A stretch of DNA of 64,000 bases, taken from contig NZ_AP028679.1 of assembly GCF_037076455.1 (NCBI RefSeq), positions 1,317,501 through 1,381,500 of the forward strand. The letters run 5' to 3'. The notes below the pieces were generated by a model. That model was not told the origin of the DNA. It ran no database searches and was given only the letters and a program-made list of their open reading frames with translations. Numbering within the stretch: the first letter of the stretch is position 1; every line of letters begins with the position of its first letter. Source of the stretch: Desulfoferula mesophila. GTDB taxonomy: Bacteria; Desulfobacterota; Desulfarculia; Desulfarculales; Desulfarculaceae. Both the position numbers and the translations under genes were made by a program. This document shows positions 48,451-56,418 of this stretch, one piece after another.

Positions 48451-49050
48451 ATGCCTTCGATGCCCAAAGGCCGTGAACGCCAAAAACAGCTCTACGACGC
48501 CGCCGCCCGCCTTTTCGCGGCCCAGGGCTACCATGCCACCAGCCTGCGCGAGTTGGCCGAGGCCCTGGGGCTCAACAAGAGCTCGCTCTACCACTACTTC
48601 GACTCCAAACAGGATCTGCTCTACCAGCTCTTGGACGACTACATCACCGAGGCCCTGGCCGAGATTCAGGCCCTGTGCGCCGGCGAGGGCGACCCCGAGG
48701 AAAAACTGGCCGAGTTCATGCGCTACTACACCCGCTTTTACGCCAAGGACCTGGACCGCCTGGCCCTGCTGGTCAACGAGGTGGACAACCTGGAACCCCG
48801 CCTGCGCAAGGTCCTGGAGAAAAAGGAGCGCCGCTACCTGGCCGCGCTGGAAGAAATCTTCGCCCAATTGCGCGACCAGGGCCGCCTCAAGGACATCCCC
48901 TCCAGCGTGGCCGCCTTCGCCTTTTTCGGCATGGTGCACTACACCTTCCGTTGGTACCGCCCCAAAGGCCGGGTCAGCCCGGCGGAGCTGTCCGAAATGT
49001 TCTGGGAAATTTTCGGGAGCGGCATCCTGCGGCCCCGGGGAAAGGCCTAG
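48451..49050 (+). CDS. TetR/AcrR family repressor (FadR/PsrA-like context)
   Basis: 199 residues. The helix-turn-helix is in ARLFAAQGYHATSLRELAEA and LGLNKSSLYHYFDSKQDLLY, the TetR signature. The C-terminal helical domain would bind the inducer, probably an acyl-CoA given the neighbours. ATG 48451 lies just after O2; a second ATG at 48460 is possible. It is followed 2 bp later by the Etf-linked oxidoreductase gene, so the repressor, electron-transfer genes and acyl-CoA dehydrogenase are probably one transcript from P2. Confidence 0.92.
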   Translation: MPSMPKGRERQKQLYDAAARLFAAQGYHATSLRELAEALGLNKSSLYHYFDSKQDLLYQLLDDYITEALAEIQALCAGEGDPEEKLAEFMRYYTRFYAKDLDRLALLVNEVDNLEPRLRKVLEKKERRYLAALEEIFAQLRDQGRLKDIPSSVAAFAFFGMVHYTFRWYRPKGRVSPAELSEMFWEIFGSGILRPRGKA

Positions 49051-49052
49051 GC

Positions 49053-51065
49053 ATGGAACCGCTACGCGCGCCTTTTTGGGGAGTGGAGTGGGCCTGGCTA
49101 TTTTATGTCCTGGCCGCTTTGGCCCTGGCCGTATTGGCCTTGGGCCTGTGGGAAAAGATCAGCCTGTGGGCCCAGGGACGCCGGGCCGTGCCGACGGCCC
49201 ACCACAAGCACCCCATGGGCGCGGTGTTGGTCGACGTGTTCCTGGGCCGGCGCATCTGGCGGGGCGGGATCACCGCCGGGGCCATGCACCTCATGCTGCT
49301 GTGGGGCTTCCTGGGCCTGTTCCTGGGCACCTGCCTGGTGGCCGTGGACCACTACCTGGTCTCCTTTCTGCACGGCCGGGTCTACCTGTGGTTTTCCGCC
49401 GGGCTGGAGGCCTGCGGCCTCATGGTGGTGCTGGGCCTGGTGTTGGCCCTGGCCCGGCGCTGGCTCTTGCCGGTGCCCCGCCTGGAGCGCCGCGCCGATG
49501 ACGCCCTCTTGCCCCTGTGGCTGCTGGCCGTGGCCTGCGGCGGCTTTATGGTGGAGGCGGCACGGCTGGCCGCCACCCGACCGCCCTGGGAGGCCTGGTC
49601 CTTTGTGGGCTACGCCCTCTCGGGCCTGTTCCCCGGCCCGGAGGCGGCCCGTTCGGCCTTCCCCTGGCTGTGGTGGTCCCATGCCCTGATCAGCCTGGGC
49701 TTTATCGCCTGGCTGCCCTGGTCCAAGCTGGTCCACGCCATCGCCGCCCCGGCCAGCCTCTATTTGCAGGGCCAGCCTCTGGCCGTGCTGGCCGTGGCCG
49801 CCGAGGAGGAGGAGCTGGCCGCCCTGGGGCTCAGGCACCTGATCCACTTGGACGCCTGCACCCGCTGTGGCCGCTGCGTTGAGGTGTGCCCCGCGGCCCA
49901 GGCTGGCGAGCCCTTTTCGCCCCGCGAGCTGTTGCGCCGGGCCCGCCGCCAGGCCCGCCTGAAATACAGCCCCATATACCGCCTGCCTTGGCTGCGCGCG
50001 CGCCGCCAGGCTTTGCTGGAGCGCGACCGCGCCGCTGACTGGGAGGTGGCCTGGTACTGCACCACCTGCCGGGCCTGTCTGGAGGTCTGCCCGGTGCAGG
50101 CCGCGCCCATCGAGATGATCCGCAAGCTCCGGGCCGGGCTGGTGGAGCAGGGCTCGGCCGTGCCGCCCCAGCTCATGGAGATCATGGAAAAGCTTTACCG
50201 CTACGGCAACCCCTGGGTGGCCAAGAAGGGGGCCAAGGCGGGCTGGGCCCAGGACCGCGACATCCCGGACCTGAGCAAGTCCGGGCCCGAGGTGGACTGG
50301 CTCTACTTCGTGGGCTGCACCACGGCCATCGACACCAGGGCCCAGGGCATCGCCCGCGCCCTGAGCGACGTGCTGGCCCGTTGCGGGGTGTCCTTCGGCA
50401 CCCTGGGCAAGAAGGAGCCCTGTTGCGGGGACATCGCCCGCCGCCTGGGCGAGCAGGGGCTAATGGAAGAGCAGATCGAGGCCACCCAGGCCTTGCTCAA
50501 CAAGCACGAGCTCACCAACCTGGTGTGCACCTCGCCCCACTGCCTGGACACCATCAAGAAGGTGCATCCCCTGTTCACCGAGGAAGGCCTGCCGCTCCGG
50601 GTGCTGCACTACAGCCAATTGCTGCACCAATTGAGCAAGCTGGGTAAGCTGATCTTCGATCGCCCGTTGCCGGTGAAGGTCACCTATCACGACCCCTGCT
50701 ACCTGGCCCGGCACAACCGGGTGGTGGACGAGCCCCGGGAGCTCTTGCGCGCCATCCCCGGCCTGGAGTTGGTGGAGATGGCCGACCACGGCTATAACTC
50801 CCTGTGCTGCGGCGGCGGGGGAGGGCGCATGTGGCATGAGATACCCGGCCAGGCCAACCTGGCGGTGCACCGCCTGGAGCAGGCCGCGGCCACTGGGGCC
50901 GAGCTGGTGGTCACCGCCTGCCCCCTGTGCCTGATAATGCTGGAGGACGCCCGCAAGACCGGCGGGTTCGAGGATAAATTCGCCATAATCGACCTGAGCG
51001 AGCTGGCGGCCAAGGCCCTGGGCCTGGATGCCGCCACGGACGGGGAGGCCGAAGCAAGCGCATGA
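49053..51065 (+). CDS. Membrane Fe-S oxidoreductase linked to Etf (heterodisulfide-reductase-related)
   Basis: 670 residues. An N-terminal membrane domain of about five to six helices (about 1-240, NarI-like cytochrome b type with conserved His) is followed by two ferredoxin clusters, CTRCGRCVEVCP (about 270) and CTTCRACLEVCP (about 335), and two CCG domains (KEPCCGDIARRLGEQG and LCCGGGGGRMW). Such proteins next to etfBA carry electrons from reduced Etf to membrane quinone during acyl-CoA oxidation in sulfate reducers and syntrophs. ATG 49053 is chosen because the frame upstream overlaps tetR. It overlaps etfB by 4 bp. Confidence 0.9.
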   Translation: MEPLRAPFWGVEWAWLFYVLAALALAVLALGLWEKISLWAQGRRAVPTAHHKHPMGAVLVDVFLGRRIWRGGITAGAMHLMLLWGFLGLFLGTCLVAVDHYLVSFLHGRVYLWFSAGLEACGLMVVLGLVLALARRWLLPVPRLERRADDALLPLWLLAVACGGFMVEAARLAATRPPWEAWSFVGYALSGLFPGPEAARSAFPWLWWSHALISLGFIAWLPWSKLVHAIAAPASLYLQGQPLAVLAVAAEEEELAALGLRHLIHLDACTRCGRCVEVCPAAQAGEPFSPRELLRRARRQARLKYSPIYRLPWLRARRQALLERDRAADWEVAWYCTTCRACLEVCPVQAAPIEMIRKLRAGLVEQGSAVPPQLMEIMEKLYRYGNPWVAKKGAKAGWAQDRDIPDLSKSGPEVDWLYFVGCTTAIDTRAQGIARALSDVLARCGVSFGTLGKKEPCCGDIARRLGEQGLMEEQIEATQALLNKHELTNLVCTSPHCLDTIKKVHPLFTEEGLPLRVLHYSQLLHQLSKLGKLIFDRPLPVKVTYHDPCYLARHNRVVDEPRELLRAIPGLELVEMADHGYNSLCCGGGGGRMWHEIPGQANLAVHRLEQAAATGAELVVTACPLCLIMLEDARKTGGFEDKFAIIDLSELAAKALGLDAATDGEAEASA

Positions 51066-51847
51066 AAATATTGGTGCTGGTAAAGAACGTGCCCGAAGTG
51101 GCCGAGGCCGAGCTGGAGATAGACCAGGGGGCCTTGGACTTGGAAGACCTGGAGATGGTCATCAACGAGTGGGACAACTACGCGGTGGAGGAAGCGGTGC
51201 GCATCACCGAGGCCACCGGCGGCGAGGTCCACCTGATGACTCTGGGCGGCGAGGACGACGAGGACGTGCTGCGGCGCGGTCTGGCCATGGGGGCCCACGG
51301 GGCCAGCCAGCTCTGCGACGAGGCCTTCGACGGCTCGGACCCGGCCACCCTGGCCCGCGTCTTCGCGGCGGCGGTCAAGGACGGCGGCTACGACCTGATC
51401 CTCAGCGGGGTGCAGAGCGCCGATCTGGGCCAGGCCTCCACCGGGGTGCTCCTGGCCCAGGAGCTGGGCCTGCCCCACGCCACCATGGCCATCGCCCTGG
51501 AACTGGGCGCCGGAGAGGTGGTGGTGACCCGGGAGCTGGAAAACAACACCAGCGAAAAGGTGGCCCTGCCCCTGCCCGCCGTGGTGACGGTGCAGTCGGG
51601 CATCAACCAGCCCCGCTACGTCTCCATCATGGGCATCCGCAAGGTGCGCAAGATGACCATCGACATGCTCGAGGCCGGAGACCTGGGCCTGGACGAGGAC
51701 GCAGTGGGCGCGGCCGCTTCCATCGTGGCCTCGCAGTCCCTGGCCCTGCCCCCGGTGGGCGAGGGAGCCCAGATGCTGGAGGGCGCTCTGGACAGCGTGT
51801 GCGACCAGGCGGCGGCTATTCTGCGGGAGAAGGGAGGCCTGGCATGA
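51062..51847 (+). CDS. etfB: Electron transfer flavoprotein beta subunit
   Basis: 261 residues. It has the EtfB start MKILVLVKNVPEVAEAELEI, NEWDNYAVEEAVRI, the AMP-site region LILSGVQSADLGQASTGVLL, and GINQPRYVSIMGIRKVRKM. With EtfA it takes electrons from acyl-CoA dehydrogenase in the cytoplasm. The start overlaps the preceding stop (ATGA), as does its own stop with etfA. Confidence 0.95.
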   Translation: MKILVLVKNVPEVAEAELEIDQGALDLEDLEMVINEWDNYAVEEAVRITEATGGEVHLMTLGGEDDEDVLRRGLAMGAHGASQLCDEAFDGSDPATLARVFAAAVKDGGYDLILSGVQSADLGQASTGVLLAQELGLPHATMAIALELGAGEVVVTRELENNTSEKVALPLPAVVTVQSGINQPRYVSIMGIRKVRKMTIDMLEAGDLGLDEDAVGAAASIVASQSLALPPVGEGAQMLEGALDSVCDQAAAILREKGGLA

Positions 51848-52812
51848 GCGGCGTGCTGGTTATAGCCGAACACCGCCAGGGAGTCCTGCGCGAGGCCACC
51901 CTGGAATGCCTGGGCGCGGCCCTGGCCCTGGCTCCCATGATTGGCGGCGAGGTCACTACCTTGCTCTTGGCCGACGATCCCTCGGCCCTGGCCGGCGAGA
52001 TCACCGGTCGCACCCAGGGGCTCAAGCTCTACGCCCATCCCGAGCTGGCGGCCTTCAACCCCGAGCTGTACGCGCCGGTGATCATGGACGCCATCAGCGC
52101 CCTGCAGCCCTCCCTGGTGCTCATGCCCCACTCCAGCCAGGGCATGGACCTGGCTCCGGCCCTGGCCGGACGCCTGGGCCTGCCCCTGGTGACCGACTGC
52201 ACCGGCCTGGCCTGGCAAGACGGCGCGCTGACCGTGAGGCGCGCGGTATACGGCGGCAAGGCCATGCAGGAGCTGGCCCTCAAGCCGGCGGACACGGTGG
52301 TGGCCACCTTGCAGGCCGGGGCCTACCAAGCCCCCGCCGCGGGCGCGGTGGATACCGCCGCCGAGAGCACCACCCTCACCGAGCTGGCCCCCCGGCACGC
52401 CCGGCGCTTCCTGGAGTACCTGGCCGGGGCGGTGGAGGACGTGGACATCGCGGCGGCCGACATCCTGGTCTCGGTGGGCCGGGGCATCGGCGGACCGGAC
52501 AACATCCCCCAGGCCCAGGCCCTGGCCGACGCCCTGGGGGCCACCTTGTCCTGCTCGCGCCCGGTGGCCGACGCGGGCTGGCTGCCCAAGAGCCGCCAGG
52601 TGGGCACCAGCGGCAAGACGGTGCGCCCCAAGATCTACCTGGCCCTGGGCATCAGCGGGGCCTTCCAACACCAGGCGGGCATGAAAAACAGCGGCACCAT
52701 CATCGCGGTCAACTCCGACGCCCGGGCCCCCATCTTCCAGGTGGCCCATTACGGCATCGTGGCCGACCTGTTCGAGGTGTTGCCCAAGCTGGCCGAGCGA
52801 TTCGGGGGATAG
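51844..52812 (+). CDS. etfA: Electron transfer flavoprotein alpha subunit
   Basis: 322 residues. The FAD-binding C-terminal domain shows [40 protein letters not shown] and [20 protein letters not shown], all conserved EtfA blocks. No N-terminal ferredoxin extension is present, so it is the plain rather than the bifurcating-type form by length. ATG 51844 overlaps the etfB stop. The acyl-CoA dehydrogenase gene follows after 9 bp. Confidence 0.95.
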   Translation: MSGVLVIAEHRQGVLREATLECLGAALALAPMIGGEVTTLLLADDPSALAGEITGRTQGLKLYAHPELAAFNPELYAPVIMDAISALQPSLVLMPHSSQGMDLAPALAGRLGLPLVTDCTGLAWQDGALTVRRAVYGGKAMQELALKPADTVVATLQAGAYQAPAAGAVDTAAESTTLTELAPRHARRFLEYLAGAVEDVDIAAADILVSVGRGIGGPDNIPQAQALADALGATLSCSRPVADAGWLPKSRQVGTSGKTVRPKIYLALGISGAFQHQAGMKNSGTIIAVNSDARAPIFQVAHYGIVADLFEVLPKLAERFGG

Positions 52813-52821
52813 GGACGAGCC

Positions 52822-53964
52822 ATGGATTTTACGTTGAGCAAGGAACAGCGGGACATAGTGCGGGCGGCGCGGGAGTTCGCCCAGGGCGAGTTCACCAACC
52901 GGGCCCTGGAGTTCGACCGCGGGGAAACCTTTGACCTGGAGATATGGCGCACCGCCTGCGAGCTGGGCTTCGTGGGCACCTTCCTGGCCGAGGAATACGG
53001 CGGGGCGGGCCTGGGCTTTTTAGAGCACAGCCTGATCACCGAGGAGTTCTGGGCGGTGGACCCCGGCTGCGGCCAAAGTGTGCTGGCGGTCACCTTCGGG
53101 GCCGAGCTGTTGCAGCTTTTCGGCAACGAGGAGCAGAAGCAGATGGTGCTGCCCGAGCTGGTGGAGGGCAAGGCCATCATGTGCTCGTGCATCACCGAGC
53201 CCGAGGCGGGCAGCGACCCCAGCCGGGCGGCCACCAGCGCGGTGCGCGACGGCGACGGCTGGCGCATCAACGGCTCCAAGATGTTCATCACCAACGGCAC
53301 CATCGCCAAGTACTCGCTGATCTTCGCGGCCACCGACCCGGACAACCCGGACCGTCACGCCAGGCACAGCTTTTTCCTCACTCCCACCGACGTCCCCGGC
53401 TTCCAAGCCACCAAGCTAAAGGGCAAGCTGGGCATCCGGGCCTCGGACACCGCCGAGGTGGCCCTGAGCAACCTCTGGGTGCCGGACGAGGCCCTGGTGG
53501 GCGAGCTGGGCCACGGCTTCCAATACCTCATGGCCTTTTTCAACCGCACCCGCCTGCACATCTGCGCCCAGGCGGTGGGCCTGGCCCGGGGCTGCCTGGA
53601 TGAGAGCGTCAAGCACCTCAAGGGCCGAGTGCAGTTCGGTCAGGCCCTGGCCAAGTTCCAGGCCAACCAGTTCAAGGTGGCGGAAATGGCCACCCGCATC
53701 CGCGCCTCGCGCAACCTCTACTGGGAAGCGGCCTGGAACGTGGACCGGGGCAAGGTGGACCACGGCCTCATCGCCATGGCCAAGTGGTTCAGCGCCCGCA
53801 CCGCCGTGGAGGCGTCCGACGAGGCCCTGCAGATCCACGGCGGCTACGGCTATTTTGACGAATACAAGGTGCAGCGCCTCTATCGCGACGCCAAGATCCT
53901 GGAGCTGTACGAGGGTACCAAGGAGGTGGAGAAGATAATCGTGGCCGGCACCCTTCTGGGATAG
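52822..53964 (+). CDS. Acyl-CoA dehydrogenase
   Basis: 380 residues, the usual length. FAD-site blocks CSCITEPEAGSDPSRAATSA and INGSKMFITNGTIAKY, QIHGGYGYFDEYKVQRLYRD and the catalytic Glu in LELYEGTKEVEK are all present. It introduces the alpha-beta double bond into an acyl-CoA and passes electrons to EtfBA encoded just upstream. Chain length or ring specificity is not readable. It is the last gene of the tetR-led operon. Confidence 0.94.
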   Translation: MDFTLSKEQRDIVRAAREFAQGEFTNRALEFDRGETFDLEIWRTACELGFVGTFLAEEYGGAGLGFLEHSLITEEFWAVDPGCGQSVLAVTFGAELLQLFGNEEQKQMVLPELVEGKAIMCSCITEPEAGSDPSRAATSAVRDGDGWRINGSKMFITNGTIAKYSLIFAATDPDNPDRHARHSFFLTPTDVPGFQATKLKGKLGIRASDTAEVALSNLWVPDEALVGELGHGFQYLMAFFNRTRLHICAQAVGLARGCLDESVKHLKGRVQFGQALAKFQANQFKVAEMATRIRASRNLYWEAAWNVDRGKVDHGLIAMAKWFSARTAVEASDEALQIHGGYGYFDEYKVQRLYRDAKILELYEGTKEVEKIIVAGTLLG

Positions 53965-54046
53965 GCGGCCGCGCCAGGCGCCCGTGGGCTGCGTTGCGGG
54001 CGGTGCTCGCCGCCGCCTTGCCTGGCACCACCTGGCTGTGCCGCGC
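53964..54046. repeat. REP-like palindromic element (copy B)
   Basis: Arms near 53965-53978 and 54031-54044 pair at 11 of 14 positions, with the three mismatches at the same place as in copy A (25409-25532). It shares CTGCGTTGC (53989-53997) and GGCTGTGCCG with copy A. It lies between convergent genes downstream of the acyl-CoA dehydrogenase. Confidence 0.55.
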
Positions 54047-54069
54047 GGCGTAGGTTTCTATAGGGTAGC

Positions 54070-54100
54070 GTAGGTTGGGTAGAGCGAAGCGAAACCCAAC
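54070..54100. repeat. GTTGGGT-type short inverted repeat
   Basis: GTTGGGT (54074-54080) and ACCCAAC (54094-54100) flank AGAGCGAAGCGAA. This GTTGGGTTTCGC...ACCCAAC word is a widespread intergenic REP-like sequence in proteobacterial genomes. It follows copy B directly. Confidence 0.6.
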
Positions 54101-54106
54101 GATTCC

Positions 54107-54694
54107 CTAGAACCCCTCCGGCCGCAGGTTGAAGCCGTGCAGGCGCCAACCCTGCCGTCCTTGCTCCACCAGGCACATCCCGGCGTAGTCCAAATCCAGG
54201 CGCAACAGGTTGTCCAAGGGGAGGCCCAACAGACCACACAGCCCGGCCCGGATCACCCCGGAGTGGGCCACCACCAACACCGGCTCCGGCCCCTGAGCCA
54301 AGGCCTCCAGCAGGGGCGTGACCCGCTCGGCCACGTCGGCAAAGCTCTCGCCGTCCTGGGGACGATGCCCGGCCAGGTCTTGCCCCCGCGCCTCATACTC
54401 GCCGGGGAAGCGCTCGCGCACCTCGTCCACGCTCAGACCTTCCCAGGCGCCCAGGGAGATTTCGATCCAACCCGGCTCCACCGCGATTTCCCGGCCCGGC
54501 GCGGCCAGGCGGGCGCTCTCCCGGCAACGGGACAAGGGGCTGGTGTACACCGCCTGAAAGACAGTCCCCCGCAGGCGTTCGCCCCACTGGGCGGCCTGGG
54601 TGCGGCCCCGCTCTGTAAGGGGCAAATCTCGGCGGCCCACAAAGCGGCGGGGGCTGCTCTGGGTAATCTCGCCGTGGCGTAGCAGATAGATCAT
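54107..54694 (-). CDS. Histidine phosphatase family protein
   Basis: 195 residues. The catalytic motif LLRHGEITQ is at residues 4-12, then PLTERGRTQAAQWGERL, SPLSRCRESA, the acidic DGESFADVAERV and a second catalytic His in VVAHSGVIRA. It is CobC/phosphoglycerate-mutase-like; the substrate is unknown. ATG 54694 overlaps the stop of the upstream NTP-transferase gene (ATGA). The same gene pair is known in Desulfovibrio, where it lies near molybdopterin-enzyme genes; no such enzyme is in view here. Confidence 0.87.
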   Translation of the reverse strand: MIYLLRHGEITQSSPRRFVGRRDLPLTERGRTQAAQWGERLRGTVFQAVYTSPLSRCRESARLAAPGREIAVEPGWIEISLGAWEGLSVDEVRERFPGEYEARGQDLAGHRPQDGESFADVAERVTPLLEALAQGPEPVLVVAHSGVIRAGLCGLLGLPLDNLLRLDLDYAGMCLVEQGRQGWRLHGFNLRPEGF

Positions 54695-55869
54695 GTCGCT
54701 TCGTCCTCCCGGCCCAGGCCTTCCCGGCTCAGGCATGCCTCCAGGCTTTCGCCCAGCACCGCCTCCACCCGCTCGGCGATGCGGCGGGCCAGGTCCCAAC
54801 GCCGTTGGATGGCCGCCCGCGCCTCGGGGGTGCGTCCCTTGCGCTCCTGGGTAATGCCGAAACGGCGGCTCAGACTCACCCGGCGCTCGTCCTTGACCAG
54901 CTTGTCGGCCAAGTGCACCAGCTCGGCCTCGCTGAGCGGTGCGCCGGGGGTGAGCTCGATGTCCGCGTGCCGGGCGGCCAGGGGAGCTACCGTGGCGAAA
55001 CCCATCTCCCGCAGCAGGGCCGCCCCGGCGGCGGGGTGGTCGGGTTGGCCCTTGGCCACGTCGTGCAGTAGGCCCCCGGCCAGGGCCAGGCGCGGGTTCA
55101 GCGCCGCGCCCTTGGTTTGGGCGGCCCGGGCCAGGGCCTGGGCCATCCGCCCCACCAGGCGGCAATGGGCCACCAGCTCAGGGCCCAATTCCAGCACTTC
55201 CTCCAGCAGGGCCAGGCACTCGTCCTGGTCAGGGATTTGATACCCGTCCAGCGCGGCCGTCAGTTCCTCGTAATCCTGGGGGTGATCCTGGTCGCGCAGG
55301 ACGAAGCGGTCGGCCACCGGCACCTCGCGGGCCAGCTCCGGGCGGGACTCCCAAAAGCCGCGTAGGCCGCCCGTCCCGTCGTAGGCCATGATGGCCGGGG
55401 CCAGTTCGGCGGCGATGAGGGGAGGGTGGCCCCACTGGCCCTGGAAGGTGGGATGCAAGACCGGCCCCAGGCCCTGTTCCCAGGCCGCGCGCAAACGGGT
55501 CAGAGTATGGGTGCGCACCAGGGGAATGTCCACGGGCAGCAGGAAAAAGGCCGGGCAATCCGGCGGCAGGGCGGCCAGCCCGGTCCTGAGGGAGCTGAAC
55601 ATGCCTTGCTCGTAGTCGGGGTTAATGACCGGCACTGCCCCCAGGGAACGCACCACAGGCTCCAACTCGGCGGCCCGGTGGCCCAGCACCACCAGCACCG
55701 GAGCGGCCCCGCCCTGGCGCAGCAAGCCCACCACCCGGGCCAGAACGCTCTGGCCACCCAGAAGCAGCAGGGGCTTGAACTTGCCCATGCGCGAGGACAA
55801 GCCGGCGGCCAGCACCACGGCGGCCGGGCTCTGGTTGTCGGGGCTAGGAGATTGCATGGCGGCTTTCAC
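54691..55869 (-). CDS. MobA/MocA-like nucleotidyltransferase fused to HD domain
   Basis: 392 residues. N-terminal nucleotidyltransferase (about 14-205) has VVLAAGLSSRMGKFKPLLLL, GMFSSLRTGLAAL, FFLLPVDIPLV and QGQWGHPPL, typical of MobA/MocA-type molybdopterin cytidylyl- or guanylyltransferases. The C-terminal part (about 220-375) is an HD phosphohydrolase with GGLLHDVAKGQPDH and LADKLVKDERR. This fusion is found in sulfate reducers and is thought to serve molybdenum cofactor variants, but activity is not proven. A nearer start (MQSPS) is possible. Confidence 0.85.
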   Translation of the reverse strand: MKAAMQSPSPDNQSPAAVVLAAGLSSRMGKFKPLLLLGGQSVLARVVGLLRQGGAAPVLVVLGHRAAELEPVVRSLGAVPVINPDYEQGMFSSLRTGLAALPPDCPAFFLLPVDIPLVRTHTLTRLRAAWEQGLGPVLHPTFQGQWGHPPLIAAELAPAIMAYDGTGGLRGFWESRPELAREVPVADRFVLRDQDHPQDYEELTAALDGYQIPDQDECLALLEEVLELGPELVAHCRLVGRMAQALARAAQTKGAALNPRLALAGGLLHDVAKGQPDHPAAGAALLREMGFATVAPLAARHADIELTPGAPLSEAELVHLADKLVKDERRVSLSRRFGITQERKGRTPEARAAIQRRWDLARRIAERVEAVLGESLEACLSREGLGREDEAT

Positions 55870-55983
55870 GCAAATTTGTCATGTCCCGTGGGTGCAAGTC
55901 GATGGGGACGGACTTAACTTAAAATACATATCAAAAACGGTTTTCAGTGGGGACGACCAAAGATATTAACCGGGAGACAGTTT

Positions 55984-56418
55984 ATGTCCAGCAATATTCA
56001 CATCGTGTGCCCCCAATGCGCCGCCACCAACCGGGTGCCCGCTGAGCGCCTGGGACAAGCCCCGACCTGCGGCCGATGCAAGTCCGCCTTGCTCACCGGC
56101 CAGCCGGTGGAGGCCAACGCCGCCCTGTTCGGCAAGCTGATGTCCTCCGAAGACCTGCCGGTGGTGGTGGATTTTTGGGCCTCCTGGTGCGGTCCCTGCA
56201 AGATGATGGCCCCGGCCTTTGCCCAGGCCGCCAGTCAGATGCACCCCAAGGTGCGCTTCATCAAGGTGAGCACCGAGCAGGAGCAGGCCCTGGCTTCGCA
56301 ATACGGCATCTCCTCCATACCCACCATGGTCATGTTCAAGGGTGGGCGCGAAGTGGCCCGCACCTCCGGGGCCATGCCCGCGGCGGGCATCGTCCAATGG
56401 GTGCAGGGTCAGCTATGA
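55984..56418 (+). CDS. trxC: Thioredoxin 2 (TrxC-like)
   Basis: 144 residues. An N-terminal zinc ribbon (CPQCAATN and CGRCKS) precedes a thioredoxin domain with the active site WCGPCK and the cis-Pro in SSIPTMVMF. It reduces protein disulfides in the cytoplasm; the zinc part makes it redox- or heat-responsive in E. coli TrxC. GGGAGACAG lies before the ATG. Its end overlaps by 6 bp the convergent SpoIIE-phosphatase gene. Confidence 0.93.
   Translation: MSSNIHIVCPQCAATNRVPAERLGQAPTCGRCKSALLTGQPVEANAALFGKLMSSEDLPVVVDFWASWCGPCKMMAPAFAQAASQMHPKVRFIKVSTEQEQALASQYGISSIPTMVMFKGGREVARTSGAMPAAGIVQWVQGQL

Noticed and set aside
54695-55165. N-terminal extension of the histidine phosphatase
   Set aside because: It overlaps the NTP-transferase/HD gene in another frame; ATG 54694 directly precedes the LLRHGE motif.
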